64,000 nt of DNA from Thermoleophilia bacterium (GTDB taxonomy: Bacteria; Actinomycetota; Thermoleophilia; Miltoncostaeales; Miltoncostaeaceae): positions 1 to 64,000 of the forward strand of contig JAGQUM010000023.1 in assembly GCA_020438485.1 (NCBI GenBank), given 5' to 3'. This document shows, piece after piece, positions 10,666-18,870 of this stretch. Numbering within the stretch: position 1 is the stretch's first letter; each line of letters opens with the position of its first letter. The notes beneath the pieces are model-generated. The model saw only the letters and a list, made by a program, of their open reading frames with translations. It searched no databases and was not told where the DNA came from. Made by a program: the position numbers and the translations under genes.

Positions 10666-11370
10666 TCAGATGAGGACGGGCGCGGCGATCGACGCGGCCG
10701 CGACGAGCACGGCCCACGCCACCGCCCACGGCACGCCGGACGCGCCGCGGTGCCGCCACAACGCCAGCGCGACCGCCGCGCCCGCGAGGCCCGACAGGGC
10801 CACGAGGACCACGTGCAGCGCGGGGAGCAGGTCGCGGCTGAACGCGACTCCGGCGAGGACGGCGGTGAGCAGGCACGCGAACCACACGGCGTCGAAGCCC
10901 GACGCGTCGATGCCCCGCAGGTCGGGATCGGACCGCAACACGCGCACGGCCTCCTCCCCCGCCCACAGCGCGAACACCAGGTCCCACGCGATCAGCAGCA
11001 GGTTGGCCCGCGGCCGCGGGGCCGACAGGGCCGCGTAGTCACGGGCCAGCAGCGCGCCCACCACCAGGGACGCGGCGGCCGCCACGAGCAGCACCACGGC
11101 GGCGGCGCGCCACGCCGCGTACGCACCCTCGGCCGGACGGGCCGCGTCGTCGGACGTGCCCCACAGCACGCGACCGGACGCGCGCATGCGGCGGGCCGCC
11201 ACGAACCCCGAGGCGAACACCACGGCCCCGGCCGCGGCGCCGATCAGCGCGGGCGCGGCCGCCTCGGACGGGTAGTCGCCGCGCAGGCGCAGCACGTTGT
11301 AGACGACCAACCAGCCGACGGCCACGCAGCCGACTGCCCACCACGCGATGCGCGACGCGGAGCCGCTCAC
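10666..11370 (-). CDS. uncharacterised polytopic membrane protein
   Basis: A 234-residue protein with about seven hydrophobic segments (for example near residues 8-27, 38-58, 88-110, 122-140, 160-178, 185-205 and 215-233) and no family that I recognise. The GTG start at 11370 overlaps the last bases of rdgB (GTGTGA), and the frame upstream of it is a shadow of rdgB, so the start is well supported. As third gene after rph and rdgB it is probably translationally coupled to them. Nothing in the sequence suggests a catalytic site; a housekeeping membrane role is only a guess. Confidence 0.7.
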   Translation of the reverse strand: MSGSASRIAWWAVGCVAVGWLVVYNVLRLRGDYPSEAAAPALIGAAAGAVVFASGFVAARRMRASGRVLWGTSDDAARPAEGAYAAWRAAAVVLLVAAAASLVVGALLARDYAALSAPRPRANLLLIAWDLVFALWAGEEAVRVLRSDPDLRGIDASGFDAVWFACLLTAVLAGVAFSRDLLPALHVVLVALSGLAGAAVALALWRHRGASGVPWAVAWAVLVAAASIAAPVLI

Positions 11371-11957
11371 ACGCCCGCCCCGGGCAGGGCCAGCACGCGC
11401 GCCAGGCCGCGAGCGGCCCGCCCGCGGTGGGAGATCGCGTTCTTCTCGTCGGGGCTCATTTCGGCCATCGTCCGGGTGTCGCCGTGGGGCACGAAGACGG
11501 GATCGTAGCCGAACCCCCGCGCGCCGCGCTGTTCGCGCACGATGGCCCCCGGCAGCACGCCGCAGCCCACCGCGCGAGACCCGTCGGCGAACAGCGCGAC
11601 GAGCACGCACACGAACGCGGCGCGCCGGTCGTCCGCGCCGCCCAGCTCGCGCAGGAGCAGCGCGTTGTTGTCGTCGAACGTGGCGTCGGGACCCGCGTAC
11701 CGGGCCGAGTACACGCCGGGCCGGCCGTCCAGCGCGTGCACCGCCAGGCCGCTGTCGTCGGCCACCACCACCACGTCGTCGGCCACCTCGCCGCGCAGCG
11801 CCTCGGCCTTGATCAGCGCGTTCTGCAGCAGCGTGGTTCCCGTCTCGTCGGGATCGAACCCCTCCGGCGCCGTCTCGACGGTCACGCCGCCCCACATGGC
11901 ACCCAGTTCCCCGGCCTTGTGAGGGTTGCCCGTGGCCAGAGCGATACGCGGGCTCAC
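11367..11957 (-). CDS. rdgB: XTP/dITP pyrophosphatase (non-canonical purine NTPase)
   Basis: The 196-residue enzyme hydrolyses dITP, XTP and related deaminated nucleotides to monophosphates, keeping them out of DNA and RNA. The Ham1/RdgB signatures are present: [11 protein letters not shown] at residues 8-18, VADDSGL near 63-69, GFGYDPVF near 144-151 and ISHRGRA near 171-177. The GTG start at 11957 overlaps the rph stop (GTGA), which fixes it despite a longer open frame. The rph-rdgB pairing is common in bacteria and supports both calls. Confidence 0.94.
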   Translation of the reverse strand: MSPRIALATGNPHKAGELGAMWGGVTVETAPEGFDPDETGTTLLQNALIKAEALRGEVADDVVVVADDSGLAVHALDGRPGVYSARYAGPDATFDDNNALLLRELGGADDRRAAFVCVLVALFADGSRAVGCGVLPGAIVREQRGARGFGYDPVFVPHGDTRTMAEMSPDEKNAISHRGRAARGLARVLALPGAGV

Positions 11958-12676
11958 CGGCCCAGCGCCACGTTCTGCGCGTCCACCAGCTGCGCGATGC
12001 CCCCGACCGCGAGATCGATCACCGCGTCGAGCTGCGCACGGGGGAACACCGCCCCCTCGGCCGTCGCCTGCACCTCCACCACGCCGCCGGACGCGGTCAT
12101 CACCACGTTCGCGTCGGCGTCGGCGCGGGAGTCCTCGAGGTACGCCAGGTCCAGGCGCGGCTCGCCCCCGACGATGCCGGCGCTGACCGCGGCCACCGCC
12201 TCGCGCACGGGGCTCGCGGCCAGCAGGCCGCCGTCGACGAGGCCGCGGACCGCAAGCTCGAGCGCAACGTACGCGCCGCAGATGGCGGCGCAGCGTGTGC
12301 CGCCATCTGCGGTCAGCACGTCGCAGTCCAGCCACACGGTGCGCTCGCCCAGTGCCTCCAGGTCGACCACGGCCCGCAGCGCCCGGCCGATGAGGCGCTG
12401 GATCTCCGACGAGCGTCCGTCAAGCTTGCCGCGCGAGATGTCGCGGGGCTTGCGGTCGCCCGTGGACGCCGGGAGCATCCCGTACTCGGCCGTCAGCCAT
12501 CCCTTGCCCGAGCCGCGCCGCCAGCCGGGCACGGACTCCTCGACCGACGCCGTGCAGATCACCCGGGTCTCGCCCACGGCGATCAGGGCGCTGCCGTCCG
12601 CCGTGGGGACGAAGCCCGTCGTGATGGTCACCGGGCGAAGCTGCGCCGGTGTGCGGCCGTCGGGGCGGGAGCTCAT
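11954..12676 (-). CDS. rph: ribonuclease PH
   Basis: The 240-residue phosphate-dependent 3'-5' exoribonuclease trims tRNA 3' ends. Recognisable segments are [13 protein letters not shown] at residues 4-16, [16 protein letters not shown] near 65-80, which carries the phosphate-contacting residues, and [15 protein letters not shown] near 92-106. The ATG at 12676 is preferred over the much longer open frame that runs back antisense through the sigma factor operon. First gene of rph-rdgB-membrane protein. A TATCCT box ends nine bases before the start codon, so the message has little or no leader. Confidence 0.95.
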   Translation of the reverse strand: MSSRPDGRTPAQLRPVTITTGFVPTADGSALIAVGETRVICTASVEESVPGWRRGSGKGWLTAEYGMLPASTGDRKPRDISRGKLDGRSSEIQRLIGRALRAVVDLEALGERTVWLDCDVLTADGGTRCAAICGAYVALELAVRGLVDGGLLAASPVREAVAAVSAGIVGGEPRLDLAYLEDSRADADANVVMTASGGVVEVQATAEGAVFPRAQLDAVIDLAVGGIAQLVDAQNVALGR

Positions 12677-12685
12677 GTGGGCGCA

Positions 12686-12691
12686 AGGATA
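12686..12691 (-). promoter_or_regulatory. -10 box for rph
   Basis: TATCCT, nine bases before the rph ATG, divergent from the sigma-factor promoter 40 bases away. Implies a leaderless or nearly leaderless transcript. Confidence 0.5.
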
Positions 12692-12730
12692 GTGGTCGCG
12701 GCGGGCGGCGCCGCCCGGCGGCCCACCCGG

Positions 12731-12736
12731 TACGAT
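12731..12736 (+). promoter_or_regulatory. -10 box for the ECF sigma operon
   Basis: TACGAT, nine bases before the ATG at 12746. No Shine-Dalgarno precedes that ATG. No recognisable -35. Confidence 0.5.
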
Positions 12737-12745
12737 GCGCGCCCT

Positions 12746-13357
12746 ATGGCCACGGTGTCGGCACCCCACGCCCGCAGCGACTTCGCCCGCGACGAGGACG
12801 GCCTCGTGGTGGCGCGCGTGCGGGCGGGCGACGTCGACGCGTTCGAGCGGATCGTGGTGCGCTACCGCGACGTCGCGGTGCGCGTGGCGGCGGGCATCGT
12901 GGGGCGGGACGAGGCCGAGGACGTCACCCAGGACGCGTTCCTGCGGGCGCTGCACCGCATCGACCAGTACCGCGGCACCGCGCCGTTTCGCGCGTGGCTG
13001 ATGCGCATCGTGACCAACACCGCGCTGAACGCGCTCGAGCGGCGCCGCGCGATCCCGGTGGAGGAGGTCGAGGAGCCGGAGCCCTCGCCCGAGGGCGAGG
13101 CCCTGTCCCCCGCGTCGCTGCTGGAGCGCGCCGAGGCTCGAGCGCGCCTGGCCGGGAAGATCACCCGGCTGCGTCCCGAGCACCGCGCCGTGCTGGTGCT
13201 GCGTGACCTGGAGGGGCTGTCGTACAACGAGATCGCCGACGTCGTGGACGTGCCGGTGGGCACCGTGAAGGGGCGCCTCCACCGCGCGCGCGCCGAGCTC
13301 GTGGACCTGCTGCGTCACAACACGTATGACTGGGAGCTCCCCCCTGACGACGCCTGA
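12746..13357 (+). CDS. ECF-type RNA polymerase sigma factor
   Basis: The 203-residue protein has sigma region 2 at about residues 20-95 ([19 protein letters not shown], then [19 protein letters not shown], the core-binding and -10 recognition helices) and region 4 at about 137-190 ([20 protein letters not shown] followed by [17 protein letters not shown], the -35 recognising HTH). Regions 1 and 3 are absent, which defines the ECF group. The linker is acidic and proline-rich. It is followed, with a 32-base overlap, by a small protein gene and then an MscS-type channel, so it probably drives a small cell-envelope regulon including its own operon. No zinc-binding anti-sigma signature (HxxxCxxC) is visible in the neighbour. 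Confidence 0.92.
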   Translation: MATVSAPHARSDFARDEDGLVVARVRAGDVDAFERIVVRYRDVAVRVAAGIVGRDEAEDVTQDAFLRALHRIDQYRGTAPFRAWLMRIVTNTALNALERRRAIPVEEVEEPEPSPEGEALSPASLLERAEARARLAGKITRLRPEHRAVLVLRDLEGLSYNEIADVVDVPVGTVKGRLHRARAELVDLLRHNTYDWELPPDDA

Positions 13358-13589
13358 GCCCCCCGACTCCCCCCGGAGCCCGCTCGGGGCCCGTGTGGAC
13401 GAGCTGCTGGAGCTGCTGCGGGCCGACCCGCCGCTGGCCGACCCCGACCGCACGGCCCGCACCATGCGCGCCGCCCGCTGGCAGGTGAAGGCCCGCAGGG
13501 CGCTGGGCGGCGGCCACGGCTTCCTCGCCGCGTTCGCCCAGAGCCTGGCCACCCTGCTGCGGCTGCGCGGCGACCACGAAAGGCGCTGA
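13326..13589 (+). CDS. small protein of the sigma factor operon, unknown function
   Basis: An 87-residue soluble protein, proline-rich for its first 20 residues, then an amphipathic helix ([14 protein letters not shown] at about 22-35) and a basic C-terminal half rich in Arg and Ala ([19 protein letters not shown]). It lies between, and overlaps or abuts, the sigma factor and channel genes. Position suggests a regulator of the sigma factor, but it has neither the transmembrane helix nor the HxxxCxxC of classic ZAS anti-sigma factors. I do not recognise the family. The start at 13326 (ATG) is the longest option; an internal start would shorten the overlap. Confidence 0.6.
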   Translation: MTGSSPLTTPEPPDSPRSPLGARVDELLELLRADPPLADPDRTARTMRAARWQVKARRALGGGHGFLAAFAQSLATLLRLRGDHERR

Positions 13590-13592
13590 GCC

Positions 13593-14447
13593 GTGTCGAT
13601 CCTGACGTCCGCCGGCCAGTCGCTGGGCCAGTTCCTGCCCCGCCTCGGCGGCGCCATCGCCGTCCTCGTGTTGGGCATCATCGCGGCCCGCCTGCTGGCA
13701 AAGGCCGTGGGGCGCGTCCTCACCGGGGCCGGCCTCGACCGGCTGGTGTCCCGTTGGGGCGCCGACGACGCCCTGCGGCGGGTGGGCGTCTCGGGCGGGG
13801 CCTCCGCGGCGATCGCGGGCCTCACGAAACTGGTGGTGCTGTTCCTCGTCGTGATCGTGGCAGTGTCGGTGCTGGGGCTTCCGGCCCTCAACGACGCGAT
13901 CACGCAGGCCATCCTGTTCCTGCCGCGCTTCCTGGTGGCCATGGCCATCCTCGCCGTGGGTGTGCTGGCCAGCGGCGCGCTGCGCGAGCGCGTCGACGCC
14001 GTGTGCGACCAGATGAACGTCTCGGGCCCCATGGGCATGGCGGTGCAGGCGCTGGTTCTGCTGGTCACGGTGATCGTGGCCGCGTCGATGGTGGGCATCC
14101 CCACGCTGTTCCTCATCCTCCTCGCCACCACCGTGTTCGCGGGCATCGCCCTGACCGCCGCCCTGGCGTTCGGCCTGGGCAGCAGAGGGGTGGTGGACCA
14201 CTTCACCGCGGGCCGGTACGTGGGCGAGCATCTGGCGGTCGGCGACCACGTGCGCGTGGGCGACGCCGAGGGCACGGTGCGGTCGCTCGACGCCGCCGCC
14301 GTCGTGCTCGACGCCGGCGACGGGCGCACGCTGCGGGTGCCCAACCGCGCCCTCCTCGACCACGTGGTGGAGGTCACGCCCGCCGCGGACCCCAGCGGGT
14401 CGCCCCCCGGCGCCCCGCCGCAGGACGCCGGGGGCGCCGAGCGGTAG
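13593..14447 (+). CDS. MscS-like mechanosensitive channel family protein
   Basis: The 284-residue protein has about five hydrophobic helices in the first 195 residues and then a beta-rich stretch at about 205-255 ([37 protein letters not shown]) that matches the MscS beta domain, including the PNRAL segment corresponding to the usual PN-S/N-x-x-L. The early part resembles the conserved TM-helix repeat seen in several actinobacterial MscS relatives. It would release solutes on osmotic downshock. The large C-terminal cage is missing; the tail is short, Pro/Gly-rich and probably disordered. GTG start three bases after the small protein's stop. Confidence 0.78.
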   Translation: MSILTSAGQSLGQFLPRLGGAIAVLVLGIIAARLLAKAVGRVLTGAGLDRLVSRWGADDALRRVGVSGGASAAIAGLTKLVVLFLVVIVAVSVLGLPALNDAITQAILFLPRFLVAMAILAVGVLASGALRERVDAVCDQMNVSGPMGMAVQALVLLVTVIVAASMVGIPTLFLILLATTVFAGIALTAALAFGLGSRGVVDHFTAGRYVGEHLAVGDHVRVGDAEGTVRSLDAAAVVLDAGDGRTLRVPNRALLDHVVEVTPAADPSGSPPGAPPQDAGGAER

Positions 14448-14453
14448 GCCCGA

Positions 14454-14471
14454 CGGGCCCCGAGGGGCCCG
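14454..14471 (+). terminator. hairpin after the sigma-MscS operon
   Basis: Perfect eight-base inverted repeat CGGGCCCC / GGGGCCCG with a two-base loop, seven bases after the stop codon. No U-run. Confidence 0.45.
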
Positions 14472-14859
14472 CCAGGTGGCGTGAGGTCACCGCACCGGTC
14501 CCTTGCCCCGTCCGGTGAGGCGCTCTCGTCGCCCGTGGGTCGGCCCGGTGTCCGGGCCCGCCGGCGCGTGCGGCCGGTCGTACGTAGAGACAGCGCAGGG
14601 GCCCCGGGGGTTACGTGCCCGGGGGGCGGCGACGCGGGCGGGGTGTGCCGTGGCTGCGGCGCGCAGCGCGCGCAGAGGCGGCGGGGGTCCACCGAACGGC
14701 CCCTTACCCCGTCCGTCCGACGAACCCCGCCGCGTCGATCCCGAGGGATCGCGCCGTGCACGCCAGGCGGCGCGGCGGCCGTCCTCCTGCGTCCCCCTTA
14801 CGGCCGCAATCGGATAGCGTCGCCACGATAGGTCCCCTTTCCGCGGCGAGGATGACGTC
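14472..14859. other. 388-base gap upstream of the sirtuin gene
   Basis: No supportable coding region on either strand: the open frames present are low-complexity Arg/Pro/Gly strings. Near the right end, TAGCGT at 14815-14820 is a possible -10 box and GAGGA at 14848-14852 is a Shine-Dalgarno eight bases before the sirtuin ATG. The remainder is GC-rich sequence with no clear structure. Confidence 0.4.
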
Positions 14860-15618
14860 ATGACGGATACGTCTTTGCGGATTGCCGGAATATTGCAATC
14901 TGCATCACACGTGATCGCGCTCACCGGCGCGGGGATGTCGACCGAGAGCGGCATCCCGGACTTCCGGTCGGCCTCGGGCGTGTGGCAGAAGGTCGATCCC
15001 ATGGAGGTCGCGTCCCTGGGCGTCTTCATGTCGGATCCGGCCCGCTACTGGGGTTTCCACCGCCCCCGCGTCGACATGCTGACCGGCGTCGAGCCCAACG
15101 ACGGGCACCGGGCGCTGGCCGAGCTCGAACGCCGCGGCATCCTCGCGGCCGTCATCACCCAGAACATCGACCGGCTGCACACGAAGGCCGGCAGCCGCGA
15201 GGTGATCGAGGTCCACGGTTCGCTCGACCGCGGCGTGTGCCTGCGCTGCGACGCCCGCGTATCGCTGGACGAGCTGCTGGCGCGGGCCGACGCCGCCGAG
15301 GACGGCGTGCCGCGCTGCACGGGGTGCGGGTTCCAGATGAAGAGCGGCGTCGTCATGTTCGGCGAGCCGCTGCCCGAGGACGCCATCCAGGCCGCGTACG
15401 ACCACGCCATGAAGGCCGACGTGGTCCTGGTGGCCGGCTCGTCGCTGGCCGTCACGCCCGTGAACCAGATCCCGGGGATGGTGGTGGACCGCGGCGGGAC
15501 GCTCATCATCCTCACCGAGAGCGAGACCCCGTACGACCGGCTGGCCGCCGTGCGAGGCCACGGCCGGCTGGGCACCGAGTTGCCGGCGATCGTCGCCGCG
15601 CTGGACGCGGAGGGTTAG
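14860..15618 (+). CDS. cobB: NAD-dependent protein deacylase, sirtuin family
   Basis: The 252-residue enzyme removes acyl groups from lysines using NAD. All family elements are present: GAGMS at 23-27, IPDFR at 32-36, QNIDRLH at 101-107, catalytic H119 in VHG, the zinc cysteines C127, C130, C153 and C156, and GSSL near 192-195. Sirtuin class cannot be fixed from these motifs alone; the spacing is closest to bacterial and archaeal SIR2 proteins. The ATG has a GAGGA Shine-Dalgarno. Its TAG overlaps the TAA of the convergent hydrolase gene (TTAG at 15615-15618). Confidence 0.93.
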   Translation: MTDTSLRIAGILQSASHVIALTGAGMSTESGIPDFRSASGVWQKVDPMEVASLGVFMSDPARYWGFHRPRVDMLTGVEPNDGHRALAELERRGILAAVITQNIDRLHTKAGSREVIEVHGSLDRGVCLRCDARVSLDELLARADAAEDGVPRCTGCGFQMKSGVVMFGEPLPEDAIQAAYDHAMKADVVLVAGSSLAVTPVNQIPGMVVDRGGTLIILTESETPYDRLAAVRGHGRLGTELPAIVAALDAEG

Positions 15619-16607
15619 GCGCCACCCGCCCGGGCGGGGTCCAGCTCGTGGTCCACGATGGCGCGCATCCAGCGCCCCGCGGCCCCGATCACCACGTCGC
15701 TCGTGGTGGAGAACACGTGGTCCGCGCCCGGGATGTAGCGCATGAACACCGACGGGCACCCGCCCATCAGGGCGGCGCGCTCCAGGCTGGTGCCATCCGT
15801 GCGCGGCACCAGCACGTCGTTCTCGGCCTGCAGCACCGCCAGCGGCACACGCAGCGTACCCACCCAGCGGCCCGAGACCGCGTTCACGGCGTCGGGGCCG
15901 CGCGAGTGCCACCACGTCCGGTACGTCCAGATCTCCGCGTGGTCGGGGCGGTCCGTGGGCCCGGTGGCGCGGCGAACGATCACGATGCGGTCGCCGTCGT
16001 CCTCCCCCGTCGCGGCCGCCAGGCTGCGCTGGGCCCGCTGGGTCATCTCGAAGTAGCTGGGCCGGGCGCCGAACGTCTCCCACCGCGCCCGCAGCGCGCC
16101 GGGCAGGGACAGCGGGTGCGCGAACGTGGCGACCCCCACGATCTCGGGCGGGGTGTGCATCGCCTGGTAGTACGTCACGACGGTGGCGCCCATGCTGTAT
16201 CCCGCCAGGATCACCCGGGTGAACCCCATTCGGCGCAGCAGCGCCATGGCGGCGTCGAGGTCCAGGGGCGTCTTGTGGAACAGCCCGGTGCCGAAGAACG
16301 CCCCGAAGTTGGCCATGCGGGTGTTGACGCTGAGGACGCTGAAGCCCTCCTGCGCCAGGCCGAAGGCCAGCCGCCGGGGAAAGCCGGACAGGTAGTTGCC
16401 GACCGAACCGTGCACCACGATCACCGCGACCCGCCGGTGGTCCGCCCCCTCGTGGTACGGGCGGAACATCATGGCGTCCCACGAGCTACCGTCCTCGGTC
16501 TCGAGCACGTGCATGCTGGTGTGAAGGCGCCGGTCGTCGTGGCCGAAGCGGGGACCCCGGGATGGCAGCGGGGCGGCCCGCCGCGGCAGGTCCGGCAGCG
16601 TGCTCAC
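15615..16607 (-). CDS. alpha/beta hydrolase, copy A
   Basis: The 330-residue protein has the alpha/beta hydrolase fold: oxyanion-loop VIVVHGSVGNYL near residues 62-73, nucleophile elbow GYSMGA near 130-135 and a C-terminal His in PGADHVF. An odd shared motif TYRTWWHSRGPDA near 225-237 recurs almost identically in the next gene upstream, so the two are paralogues. The GTG start at 16607 overlaps the stop of copy B (GTGA). Last gene of the flavin reductase-murI-hydrolase B-hydrolase A operon. The substrate is unknown; the fold is shared with BAAT/acyl and peptide hydrolases. Confidence 0.78.
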   Translation of the reverse strand: MSTLPDLPRRAAPLPSRGPRFGHDDRRLHTSMHVLETEDGSSWDAMMFRPYHEGADHRRVAVIVVHGSVGNYLSGFPRRLAFGLAQEGFSVLSVNTRMANFGAFFGTGLFHKTPLDLDAAMALLRRMGFTRVILAGYSMGATVVTYYQAMHTPPEIVGVATFAHPLSLPGALRARWETFGARPSYFEMTQRAQRSLAAATGEDDGDRIVIVRRATGPTDRPDHAEIWTYRTWWHSRGPDAVNAVSGRWVGTLRVPLAVLQAENDVLVPRTDGTSLERAALMGGCPSVFMRYIPGADHVFSTTSDVVIGAAGRWMRAIVDHELDPARAGGA

Positions 16608-17500
16608 GCGCGCGCCCTCATCCAGCGCACCAGGTGGTCGCGGGTGATGATCTCCCGGTCCTTGAAGAAGTGGGTCGCCCCGTCGATCATCTGCACCTCG
16701 ACGTCGCGGTTGCCCGCGGCGCGAGCCACCTCGGCCAGGCGGCTGGCCTCGTCGGGGAACACCACGGTGTCGGCGGTGCCCTGCAGCAGCAGGATGGGGG
16801 CCCATACGCCGCCGATCTGCAGGTGGGTCTTGGCCGTGTCGGCCTCGGGCCCCCGGGAGTGCCACCACGTGCGGTAGGTGTAGACCTCGCTGTCCTTCGG
16901 CATGCGGGTGGGGCCGCGGCTGCGCTCGATCACGAACAGGCGGTCGTCGTCGGCGCCGTTCAGGCTGTGCACGATCGGCTCCGCGGTGGCATGCAGCGTC
17001 TCGTAGTCGGGCTCCGCGCCCCACCGCCGGGCCCGTTCCTCCAGCGACTCCGGCAACCCCCACGGCGCCCCGAGCAGCGCCACGCCCCTCAGCCACGGCA
17101 CGTGCCGGGTGGCGGCCCACCGGGCCGCCAGCGTCGCGCCACTCGAGTAGCCCATCGCGATGAGGTCCGTGAACCCGCACTCGTCGCGCAGCCAGCGCAC
17201 AGCCACGTCGATGTCGCGGCGGGCCCGGTCGAAGATGCCCGGGCCGAACAACTGCCCAACGTTGCCCATGCGCGTCTCGATCACCAGCACGGGGAAGCCG
17301 GCGCGGGCCACCGCGGGTGCCAGGAACCGCAGCGTGCCGACCAGGAAGTTGCCCATGATGCCGTGGACGTGGAAGCACGCGGTGCGGCGTCCGCTGGCGC
17401 GCTCGCGGGCGCGGGCGGCGCGCTCGTCGATCACCAGGAGGGCGTCGTGCGTGGCGCCGTCGATGGCCGTCAGCGTCACCAGGCGGTGATCGACGGCCAC
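16604..17500 (-). CDS. alpha/beta hydrolase, copy B
   Basis: A 298-residue alpha/beta hydrolase with FHVHGIMGNFL near residues 42-52 (oxyanion loop), GYSSGATLAARW near 116-127 (nucleophile Ser), an acidic residue in TADTVVFPDEAS near 242-253 and the catalytic His in DGATHFF near 274-280. It carries the same TYRTWWHSRGPEA block as copy A. The GTG start lies two bases after the murI stop. Copy A and copy B are divergent enough to be an old tandem duplication with possible specialisation. Position next to glutamate racemase suggests but does not show a cell-wall connection. Confidence 0.78.
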   Translation of the reverse strand: MAVDHRLVTLTAIDGATHDALLVIDERAARARERASGRRTACFHVHGIMGNFLVGTLRFLAPAVARAGFPVLVIETRMGNVGQLFGPGIFDRARRDIDVAVRWLRDECGFTDLIAMGYSSGATLAARWAATRHVPWLRGVALLGAPWGLPESLEERARRWGAEPDYETLHATAEPIVHSLNGADDDRLFVIERSRGPTRMPKDSEVYTYRTWWHSRGPEADTAKTHLQIGGVWAPILLLQGTADTVVFPDEASRLAEVARAAGNRDVEVQMIDGATHFFKDREIITRDHLVRWMRARA

Positions 17501-17502
17501 CG

Positions 17503-18354
17503 CTACGCGCGCCCGGCGGGCACGGGGTCGTCCAACGGCACGCGGGCGACGTCGCCCAGCGGCATCTGGAGGTAGCGGGAGCCCAGGGCCCTGAACGCGC
17601 CGGGGTCACCGCTGCACGCGAACCGGTAGGTCCCTTCGCGCCCGGCCGACCGCAGCAGGCCCTTGCGGCGCAGCGACTCGCGCAGCTCGCGGGCCAGTTC
17701 CTCGCCGCTGGTGATCAGCGTGACGTCGGGCAGGTTGCGGCGCAGCAGGCGGCTCACCATGGGGTAGTGCGTGCAGCCCAGGATCGCGGTGTCGACGCGG
17801 GCCTCGCGCAGGGGCGCCGTGTACTCGCGGACCATTTCCACGATGGTCTCGTCGTACGGCTCGCCGCGCTGGATGGCGGGCGCCAGCCGCGGACACGCCA
17901 CCGACGTCACCTCCACGCCGGCGTCGTGGGCCAGGATCATCCGCTCGTACGCGCCGGACTGGACGGTGGCGACGGTGGCCAGGAGCCCCACGCGGCGGTT
18001 GCGGGTGGTGTACGCCGCCGCATGCGCCTCGGCCGTCATCACACCGATGACGGGCACGTCGAGGTGCGTCTGCAGGTGCGCCAGCGCGGCCGCGGTGGCC
18101 GTGTTGCACGCCACCACCACGGTCTTGGCGCCCTGCTCCACCAGCCACGTCGCCGCCCGCATGGAGCGCTCGCGAAGGTACTCCACGTTCTTGTCGCCGT
18201 ACGGGAAGTGGGCGGTGTCGCCGTAGTAGACGAAGTCCTCGGCGGGGAGCCGGGCCAGGCACTCGTCCAGCACGGTGAGGCCGCCGACGTCCGAGTCGAA
18301 CACGCCGATGCAGCCCTCGGCCGTCAGCCCCCGCCCGGTGACCGCCGCGCCCAC
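17503..18354 (-). CDS. murI: glutamate racemase
   Basis: The 283-residue enzyme interconverts L- and D-glutamate for peptidoglycan. Two catalytic cysteines are in place: C83 in VACNTATA and C194 in GCTHYP, with YYGDTAHFPYG near 43-53. The N-terminal loop reads VFDSDVGGLTVL where nearly all family members have DSGVGG; Asp and Ser are kept but the following Gly is Asp22. The enzyme is otherwise intact, so this is more likely a tolerated variant than inactivation. GTG start abuts the flavin reductase stop; a second GTG five codons in (VTGRGL) is possible. Confidence 0.92.
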   Translation of the reverse strand: MGAAVTGRGLTAEGCIGVFDSDVGGLTVLDECLARLPAEDFVYYGDTAHFPYGDKNVEYLRERSMRAATWLVEQGAKTVVVACNTATAAALAHLQTHLDVPVIGVMTAEAHAAAYTTRNRRVGLLATVATVQSGAYERMILAHDAGVEVTSVACPRLAPAIQRGEPYDETIVEMVREYTAPLREARVDTAILGCTHYPMVSRLLRRNLPDVTLITSGEELARELRESLRRKGLLRSAGREGTYRFACSGDPGAFRALGSRYLQMPLGDVARVPLDDPVPAGRA

Positions 18355-18831
18355 CTACCCCGCCAGCTCACGGTAGCCGCGGTTCCAGAACACCAGCGGC
18401 GGGCGGTCGGTGACCTCGGCGTGCTCCACCCGGCCCACCAGGATCGTGTGGTCGCCACCGTCGAGCGCCGCGTGGTGGGCGCACACCAGGCGGGCCGTCC
18501 CCATGGGCGGCAGCGGCGCGCCGTACGGCCCCTCGGGCATGGTGATCCCCTCCCACTTCTCGGGACCGCGGCGGGCGAAGCGGGTCGACAGGTCGGCCTG
18601 GTCCGCGGCGAGCACGTTCACGACGAACCCCTCGGCGGCCACCAGGCCGGCGTGGCTGAGTGCGCCGAGGTCGATGCACACCAGTACCAGCGGCGGGTCG
18701 AGCGACAGCGACGAGAACGACGCGGCCGTCATCGCCAGCGGCCCGTGCGCGTCGCGGGCCGTCAGCACCGTCACGCCGCTGGCCCACCGCGCCAGCGCGT
18801 TGCGGAACTCCTGGGGGTCGACGTCGGGCAT
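18355..18831 (-). CDS. flavin reductase-like FMN-binding protein
   Basis: The 158-residue protein matches the split-barrel flavin reductase family: FRNALARWASGVTVLTA at residues 8-24, GPLAMTAASFSSLSLDPPLV near 29-48, which contacts FMN, and LVFWNRGYREL at the C-terminus. Such proteins supply reduced flavin to a monooxygenase partner or are stand-alone NAD(P)H:flavin reductases. No two-component monooxygenase is adjacent, so the partner is unknown. First gene of an operon that continues into murI with no intergenic base. Confidence 0.85.
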   Translation of the reverse strand: MPDVDPQEFRNALARWASGVTVLTARDAHGPLAMTAASFSSLSLDPPLVLVCIDLGALSHAGLVAAEGFVVNVLAADQADLSTRFARRGPEKWEGITMPEGPYGAPLPPMGTARLVCAHHAALDGGDHTILVGRVEHAEVTDRPPLVFWNRGYRELAG

Positions 18832-18870
18832 GTCGTCTCTGGGGATCGAGGTCCGGCTCGCCGACAGACG

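Noticed and set aside
11954-14761. 935-residue minus-strand open frame
   Set aside because: Only its last 240 residues are RNase PH; the rest is antisense shadow of the sigma factor and MscS genes.
14472-14859. a gene upstream of the sirtuin
   Set aside because: All frames are short low-complexity strings without a Shine-Dalgarno or TANNNT box.
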